From positions 271,218-284,827 of the forward strand of contig FN648299.1 of assembly GCA_000310025.1 (NCBI GenBank): DNA of 13,610 nt, read 5' to 3'. The notes under the pieces were generated by a model. That model did no database searches. It had not been told where the DNA came from and worked only from the letters and a program-made list of their open reading frames with translations. The DNA comes from Ectocarpus siliculosus. Lineage: Eukaryota > Sar > Phaeophyceae > Ectocarpales > Ectocarpaceae. Made by a program: the position numbers and the translations under genes. Shown here one piece after another: positions 8,642-13,610 of this stretch. Within the stretch, counting starts at the first letter, position 1. Each line of letters starts with the position of its first letter.

Positions 8642-11600
8642 ATGTCGCCCGGGAAGCAAGGCAGGGGGACGAAATGGGGAAAGCTGATATTGGTCGAGAA
8701 TCCCACCAAGCCCGTGACCCAAGGCTTTAAGGGGCCTGTCTGCGACAAGGTGCCTCGGACCATCAACCTTCAAGGGAAGGTGAGGTTTGCCTCGCTGCTG
8801 ATGGTGGTGGTGCTGCGTTGGCGTTGATAGAAACAGATTGCGGTTTTGTCCGCTCCGAAAGAGACAGGATGGCAAGAGCGAATTCGCACATGTTGAAATT
8901 AGACTGCATGTAAACAGCAAACATAGAGGAGGTTGTTGCCCGCCTGGTCTACACCTCTTGTCATGACTCGTTGCACCTAGTGCATACCACAAGTTGGAGG
9001 CTCTTGATGAGAATAGCCTAGATGTTCCCAGCTCTGAGCACTGTTGCTTGGCTGCTGTAGCGAGCAACAGCAATCTCGCTCTCGTTCCCTACGCGGCCAA
9101 ACACCAGTTGTTTTTTTGAATTTCGGTGTTTGAAGTTTGACAGAACCACCGCTGGGCGCGGGGCGAACCCAGCGGTGAAAGTGCGCTGATGAGCTGCTGA
9201 GATCGTACTCATGTTTCTCATCTCATCCGGTCAGTTGTGCTGCTCGCACCTGGTTGTACTTTTCAAATTCAACGTTGCAGCATTTTTGTCCACCCAGGGC
9301 CCAGGGACGACTTTCACCTTAATTTTTTTACTTCGTGCCGACGATACAAGTACACCGGGTGCATGGTCGGCATACAGCAGTGCTACACTGCTGTAGATGA
9401 AAGTCCAGGATTGTGTAAATGGAATCATGGCGTGTGTCACATGACCAAGATACCTGTCTTTAGCTCGCTTTCGTTGTATGGAAGATGTGCGGGGCTTGGA
9501 CTTGAGTCCAATGAAACTACACACCTCTACTTTGTCCGTCCATAACGTCCAACGTCAGAGGGATACACCTCTCCGACCAAACTCATCGAAGTCTGCTCTC
9601 TCTTTGCTGTCTCGAGAGAAGGAGCCTCCATGACTTGTATGGTCGATTGCTGTCCGCCCTGGCCTCTCTCGCCTCACCCCCTTTCTTCCTTCAACCTCTC
9701 TCTCTCTCTCCCTGGTCCCACTTCCTTCGCCGCCGCTCATTGTGGGGACACATTCCTCATGGCAACAGTAGAGAGTTCCGTATACCTCTCCAACGACTGC
9801 TGTCTATATCCCTTAAACAACGCTGGCCGTCAGGAGCAGCAAATAGAACCTGTGGCGAAGCGCCCGTTTGTCTAGGTGGAAGAACATAAGAGTTGTGGCG
9901 ACGAGGCCAGCGCAGCCGCCGACGGACATTGTAGAAAGACCGCTTACAGTGGACCGACAGAAGATATCACACCCCCGGGACCGAATTTTAGAGCTCGATT
10001 GCTCCAAGTCGAAGATGGACAAACCAAACCATTGGTTTTCGTGTCGCTCTCGAGATCACGGCCGAGTTGAAGGAAGTTTTTCAGCATGCTTTCACTCATG
10101 GGGACTTCGAGATGGCGGTGATCGTGCACACATGTCGATGTCGGAAGACGGCCCTGGGTTTGATGTGGAAGTGGAGTGGGGCGGTGGAAAGCTCTCGGCG
10201 AGAAGCATCCGATACCGCCAGTTTCGGCACCACCATACTTTCTTGCGCATTGTTAGGAAGCCTTCGAAATCGGTCTAGAGGGTAGGATATCTAACGTCAC
10301 GGTCGGCAAGCACGTGCGGCGAGACCTTGACAAACGTGGGCGACCCAACAGGGAACAGAAACAACCTGCCGAATGCTCCAAGAACCAATACCACCTAAGG
10401 CCACCGCCGCCGCAGGCGTTGCCGGTACCCTTGAATGAATGTCGCGGCTCATTAGCACCCAGTTGGACCGCCAGTTAGCCGAGGAAAGTTTAAGCTTTCA
10501 CTACTGCGGTACCTCCCAAAACAGCAATGTTTTCGTCACATACCAACGGGAATTTTGGGATCGCGCGCGGGTTGTGTTGAGTCGCTCTTCGTGGATACTT
10601 GGTAGATGTGTGTCGCCTGTCCGCTGCCGGCTCGCCTTGCGCTCTCCCCCTCCCCCCTTCTGTCACTAGCGCTGATGGGCGAGGTTATCGACAACATTCT
10701 CGTCATGTCTGACTAGCCCGGCCTGCGCTTGAAGGGACTCAAGCTCAGGTCGGGCTTTTCCCTCATGACGATCACGTCGTTGCTGATCTCGGTTGTTCGT
10801 GTTATTCGTGGGAAGGGGGACGGGGAGAGTGCAAGATGAGCAGACAGCGGACAGGGGGCACAGGTCCAACCAGTAGGGACGACGAGCGATACTCCCGCGC
10901 GCGATTCCAAAACTCACCTGTTGCTACGTCACGAAAGCACTGTTTTGAGAGGTACTACAAAATCTTCCTCAGCTAACTGGCGGTCCAGAAGGGTGTCAAT
11001 GAACCGAGTCATGCGCTCGCGGGCACCGGCGATGCCTGTGGCAGCCGTCGGCCTTCGGCGGTTGTGGTTCTTGAGGGATATATAGAGGCGTTTTTCTCCA
11101 AATTCGTGAAAGGAGCGAGGCGGGATTTTTTGGGGCTTGCTCTTTTCCTGATTCCGGGTTTTTGACACAAGCATCGGACAGGCGCACCGCGGGCGCTGTA
11201 ACACCACTGAGAACGCTAGCAAGAGGTGCCAGACTCACGTCCAGGCCTATTGGTATGATAGACCAGCGACAGAAGCTGGGTTCAGCACGTTGTTTGTCCA
11301 CACCAAGACACTGCGTGATGCCCCCGAGTTCAACCGCTGCTGTTGATGGTCGTTTTTTTTTTTTCAACCGCACGTGACACACACGGAAACAGTAGAACAA
11401 GTACAGGCAGCAGCGGCAAGGCCTCCAACGCGCTGATTCCTTCGGTCCGGCTCTGTCTATATGATTCTCACTCCCGGCGCTGTGCTGCTTCGCGGGTATT
11501 GGGGGCTCGTGTGCCGCTCAACAAGGTGTGTGAGAGAGGGGTGTCACCTTGCCAACTTGCCGCTTGAAAAAATGCGGTGAGATGGCCTGTTTTTGGTCGG

Positions 11601-12936
11601 AGAGGCGGCAACTCAAAATCCACGGCACCGCGCAGTACTAGAGCAACAGGGCCTCCGACACGCTACCATTCTTTCGGATTGGTCATGTATGTGATGGTGG
11701 CCGTCAGCGCCGCTGCCGCTTTTTTATGATTGTTGAGCTCGTCTACCTTTCGACAGGTCGTGGTCAAATCAGGGGGTCGCAACGATGAAAAAGCAGCCGC
11801 CAACCAACACCCGCGTTGCGACACTCTTCCCTGGGCCTGTAGCTGAAAACAGCAAGCCGGGTGGACGGGGTCTTTACAAGCATGCTGCCCTTTGTGTCGG
11901 GTGCTCCTCGTTGTGATTTTTTGAACGCTGCTCTATGGTGAGCAAAACCAAGTCAACCTGTTGTATGTCGAGCAAAGCGTGTGTTCACCTGCAGGAAACG
12001 GGTTTTTGCGATGACATCACGATTAGAGCAAGCGCAAAACGTCGGGTCTTATTTTCACCGTTCCGTGAAAAAAAGCGTTAAATTTTCCGTGAAATGGTTA
12101 AGCGATAATAATAAGCCTGGACATTCATCAGCTCATTGCTGTTCCACCGGGGTCGGCAACGGTCCCGCCGTACAGTGGGGGTACCCCAATAATGCGGCGG
12201 CGGGGCAGATGATGAAATGACCGCGTTATATGTGGGGCCCTCGCCTTCTTCGTTGTGTGTAGGACAACTCGATTATTCCGTCTATGCTATTCAAGATCGC
12301 CCGCCTTATGTAGGGCGACCCCCTTATTCTCCAGATCGCATTATTCGGGGACCCCCCCTGCTCTGTACGCATAGTGCTGTAGGCGGTGTTTCTTCCTAGT
12401 CGCTGTCGGTGCCGGCCGCGTTGGCCTCGCCGTGTTGTTGCGGTGTCGGCGTGGATGTCCTTGTCGGTCCGTCTGTCCATGGTAATGTCCACGATAGTGC
12501 CCATAATAGTGTGCATGATAATGTGCATGATAATGTCCATGGTAATGCGCAAAGGTTCCAAACACGTCGTGCGTGTGTGCCTCTGTCACTCCACGAAGGT
12601 GCCTGTGTTTCCCCCCGCCGCCGTTTCAACAGAACGCCTTGATCAGTCGATAAGTTTATTCAAGTACCTCTGGCGCGTGTGTTTCCCCCCCGTCGCCGTC
12701 CCCACAGAAAACATATTTTATTGCGGTAGATACATTTATTCAAGTCTCGCTGGCGCGTTTCCTTTGTCTGTGCCGTTTCCGCAGATCACCTACATCGGTC
12801 GCGGGAAGAAGTCGCCAATTGGGGGCGCCACCCAGACGACGATCGACCTCGGCTACATCAGCAGCGGGCATTGCTGCTTGTCTCTCAGGAGGAAAGACGG
12901 CGGCGGAATAGAGGCGGTGGTCAAGGATACGTCGAG
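8642..12936 (+). CDS. Gene 3: FHA-domain protein, 5' part (two exons, 4-kb intron, probably incomplete at 3' end)
   Basis: Exon 1 is 8642-8779 (acceptor TTTTTTTAG at 8627, donor AAG|GTGAGG) and exon 2 is 12785-12936 (acceptor TTTCCGCAG, donor GAG|GTATAAG). The junction is phase 0. The joined protein carries the hallmarks of a forkhead-associated domain: WGKLILV (about 12-18), INLQGK|ITYIGRG with the conserved Gly51-Arg52, and YISSGHC with Ser72 and His75 of the S-x-x-H motif. VVKDTS follows (91-96), which in FHA domains leads into an NGT motif. FHA domains bind phosphothreonine and often sit in DNA-damage kinases, but no kinase part is visible, so the role stays open. Exon 2 ends in phase 2 just where NGT should follow, so a third exon is expected. 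One candidate, 13011-13077, would continue R-NMSQKFF and stop. Reading through the donor gives a stop at 12976 instead. Met at 8642 is the first ATG in the exon; the frame is open further upstream without an ATG. Confidence 0.75.
9148..9176. repeat. Perfect 9-bp-stem hairpin
   Basis: ACCGCTGGG and its exact complement CCCAGCGGT are separated by 11 bases. It lies in the gene 3 intron. It is not in a position to be a bacterial-style terminator, and no T-tract follows. Confidence 0.6.
9373..9395. repeat. Perfect 10-bp-stem hairpin with 3-base loop
   Basis: TACAGCAGTG-CTA-CACTGCTGTA is an exact inverted repeat in the gene 3 intron. Its ends resemble the CTACAGTAG-type words found elsewhere in non-coding parts of the window. 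Confidence 0.75.
10380..10662 (+). pseudogene. Plus-strand decayed copy of an inverted gene duplication
   Basis: This stretch matches, as a diverged inverted copy, the sequence from 11072 down to about 10805 on the other strand. Shared blocks include GGACCGCCAGTTAGC, the words around GTACCTC..CAAAACAG, ATCGCGCGCGGG and CTGTCCGCTG. The frame begins MSRLISTQLDRQLAEE against MTRFIDTLLDRQLAEE in the other copy. Here a TGA stop lies just before the Met codon, and the donor site kept in the other copy (CAG|GTGAGT) is lost (CGGGAATT). The match runs on into what is an intron in the other copy, so the duplication was made from genomic DNA and not from mRNA. The 3' exon is absent. Confidence 0.6.
10663..10804. 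other. Spacer at the centre of the inverted duplication
   Basis: About 140 bp separate the two arms. The minus strand of this spacer carries the last exon (10782-10666) of the antisense copy. That exon has no counterpart in the plus-strand copy. Confidence 0.5.
10666..11222 (-). pseudogene. Minus-strand decayed gene nested in the gene 3 intron
   Basis: Proposed exons are 11222-10918 (donor AACAG|GTGAGT) and 10782-10666 (acceptor GAGATCAG behind a C/T-rich tract). The first reads from about MLAFSVVLQRP through RNQEKSKPQK and IAGARERMTRF to LDRQLAEED, then reaches a TGA at 10929, before the donor. The second reads QRRDRHEGKARPELESLQ to a TAG at 10666, in an acidic helix-like style. Compared with the plus-strand copy, the end of the first exon has lost about 16 bases, which shifts the frame. 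So it looks like a pseudogene or a remnant of a mobile element. The family is not recognised. The direction is antisense to gene 3. Confidence 0.5.
12171..12367. mobile_element. MITE candidate, Tc1/mariner-like, flanked by TA
   Basis: The left end after TA (12171-12172) reads CAGTGGGGGTACCCCAATAA, continuing TGCG. The right end, read on the minus strand from 12365 after TA (12366-12367), reads CAGAGCAGGGGGGGTCCCCG, continuing AATAATGCG. These are imperfect terminal inverted repeats of about 25-30 bases around a body of 193 bp. A TA target duplication and a CAGT-like terminus are typical of Tc1/mariner elements. No transposase frame is present, so it would be non-autonomous. The ends differ by small insertions, so the copy is old. 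Confidence 0.5.
12478..12549. repeat. 12-bp minisatellite, six copies
   Basis: Six back-to-back units of the form CATGATAATGTG start at 12478, 12490, 12502, 12514, 12526 and 12538, with one to a few changes each. It lies in the 3' half of the gene 3 intron. The period is a multiple of three, so it creates false long frames on both strands (for example HYHAHYHA on the minus strand). Confidence 0.9.
12605..12784 (+). repeat. Tandemly triplicated 3' splice-site region before the FHA exon 2
   Basis: Three related units each carry a GTTTCC-type C/T-rich tract followed by CCGTT/CCGTC and an AG: AACAG ending 12632, CACAG ending 12707 and CGCAG ending 12784. The AGs are 75 and 77 bases apart. Shared words between units include TTTATTCAAGT and CTGGCGCGT. 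Only the last AG joins exon 1 to the FHA frame in phase. The first leads to a quick TAA and the second reads exon 2 in the wrong frame. Confidence 0.7.
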
Positions 12937-13610
12937 GTATAAGCGCGCGCGGGTGGAATGCCTTGCATCTACTTAAACTCTTGTGTGTGAAGGGACGCAA
13001 TTTTTTGAAGAAACATGTCACAGAAATTCTTCATCCCGTTCGAGATAGTATCACGGAGGTCGAAGGTGTTGTGTTGACTTTGCAGTGAGTAGAAAAAAAA
13101 CGGCTAGAAACTGGGCTCATTTGGAGTCGTTTTTAACATATAATCGTACTGTTTTTTTTTTTTGTTGGGGGGGGTCGACGTTTGGTTTCGGAGGGGGGCA
13201 CTGAAGCTAACGTTGTGCCTTGGGTGGTCTGGTGAGTGATGATGACCCCCGTCCCTACGCTGTGTTTCGAGTGAAAAGGAAAACGATAGCAATATCGGCA
13301 CCAAGGAAGCGAGCACGGTCTCTATGCCGTGTGCCCGTGCGTCGTAGTACTTCATGGTCGATATCGCCAGGGGACCCCGATTCGTTAATCTTGAGAAGGG
13401 TGAAATGAATGGCCACTCGATTTGTCCAAAAAGTCACCGGCGTTTTCTTGTTGAGAAAAATGCACGACAAGACGGAAACAATGAGCGACGCCACGCGCCT
13501 CCTGTGCTGCGATTCTTTCTCCTACACATCTCCGGAGGCCCCTCAATGTCGTAGCAGTTCTGCCTCTGGCGCGCTATGCGCTTACTGCATTTCTCGACAG
13601 CTTCCCCTCG
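12937..13610. other. Gene 3 downstream region: intron and possible third exon, no other gene seen
   Basis: If the donor at 12936 is used, an acceptor is needed. The nearest one in the correct phase is TTTTTTGAAG (ending 13010), leading to a short exon 13011-13077 that reads NMSQKFFIPFEIVSRRS and stops. A weaker one near 13270 opens a short Glu/Lys/Asn frame. Neither restores a canonical FHA NGT motif, so the true next exon may lie beyond the window. The stretch also has a T-tract and a G-tract near 13150-13175. Confidence 0.4.

Larger units (their letters stand above)
8780..12784 (+). other. Very long (about 4 kb) intron of gene 3
   Basis: The intron splits the FHA domain directly before the IGR motif. 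It begins GTGAGG and ends in a pyrimidine-rich TTTCCGCAG. It has no further FHA-type exon. It contains hairpins at 9148-9176 and 9373-9395, an inverted duplication of a decayed gene (10380-11222), a MITE candidate (12171-12367), a minisatellite (12478-12549) and a triplicated acceptor region. Between 9400 and 10380 there are only unconvincing frames on both strands, and 11230-12170 shows no gene. Confidence 0.65.

Noticed and set aside
9868-10278. Plus-strand 136-codon frame and the overlapping minus-strand frame 10022-9813 with a hydrophobic stretch
   Set aside because: They lie in the gene 3 intron, compete with each other on opposite strands, and show no splice sites or motifs that favour one.
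11403-11685. Weak direct similarity between 11403-11450 and 11640-11690 (GGCCTCC..CGCT..TTCGG)
   Set aside because: The match is short and imperfect and cannot be told from chance by eye.
12226-12629. Minus-strand frames with HYHAHYHA or MDIIMHIIMH repeats
   Set aside because: Both are translations of the 12-bp minisatellite and its flank, not proteins.
1-13610. CRISPR array, bacterial operons, rRNA, phage or virus genes
   Set aside because: No regular spacer-repeat array, ribosome-binding-site-led gene runs, rRNA-like or capsid or polymerase-like frames were seen; the window reads as intron-rich eukaryotic DNA.

Overview
The window looks like nuclear DNA from a eukaryote with many introns, most probably a photosynthetic stramenopile of the brown-alga type. 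No bacterial operon structure is seen: long frames are rare, but short open blocks end in GT(A/G)AG donors and pyrimidine-AG acceptors, and their reading phases join correctly. One predicted protein starts with a signal peptide followed by an Ala|Phe site and a Ser/Thr/Arg/Pro-rich stretch. That resembles the bipartite plastid targeting signal (ASAFAP type) of heterokont algae. Introns of several hundred bases, long gene-free 3' flanks and alternating gene strands also fit brown algae. The species is an inference.

Layout. (1) 1-890 has no supportable gene and is probably the 3' untranslated and downstream region of gene 1. (2) Gene 1, minus strand, 5678 down to 891, nine proposed exons, about 485 residues. 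It encodes an unfamiliar protein with an Ala/Cys-containing N-terminal part, one hydrophobic segment, a Gly-rich linker and a C-terminal coiled coil. (3) 5679-6331 is the gap between gene 1 and gene 2. (4) Gene 2, minus strand, 8114 down to about 6332, three exons in the simplest model, about 313 residues: a probable plastid-targeted single-span membrane protein of unknown function. (5) 8115-8641 is a head-to-head promoter region between gene 2 and gene 3. (6) Gene 3, plus strand, from 8642, has an FHA (phosphothreonine-binding) domain split over two exons by an intron of about 4 kb. The gene probably continues past 12936 and perhaps past the window.

The 4-kb intron of gene 3 is the most unusual part. 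It holds a tail-to-tail inverted duplication of a small decayed gene (10380-11072, with its antisense copy running to 11222). It also has a 193-bp Tc1/mariner-like MITE candidate flanked by TA, a 12-bp minisatellite, two perfect hairpins, and a 3' splice-site region that appears to have been tandemly triplicated just before the FHA exon.

No shared pathway is evident for the three genes; they look like unrelated neighbours in a compact alternating-strand arrangement. All exon models come from reading the bases by eye and were not checked against transcripts or databases.
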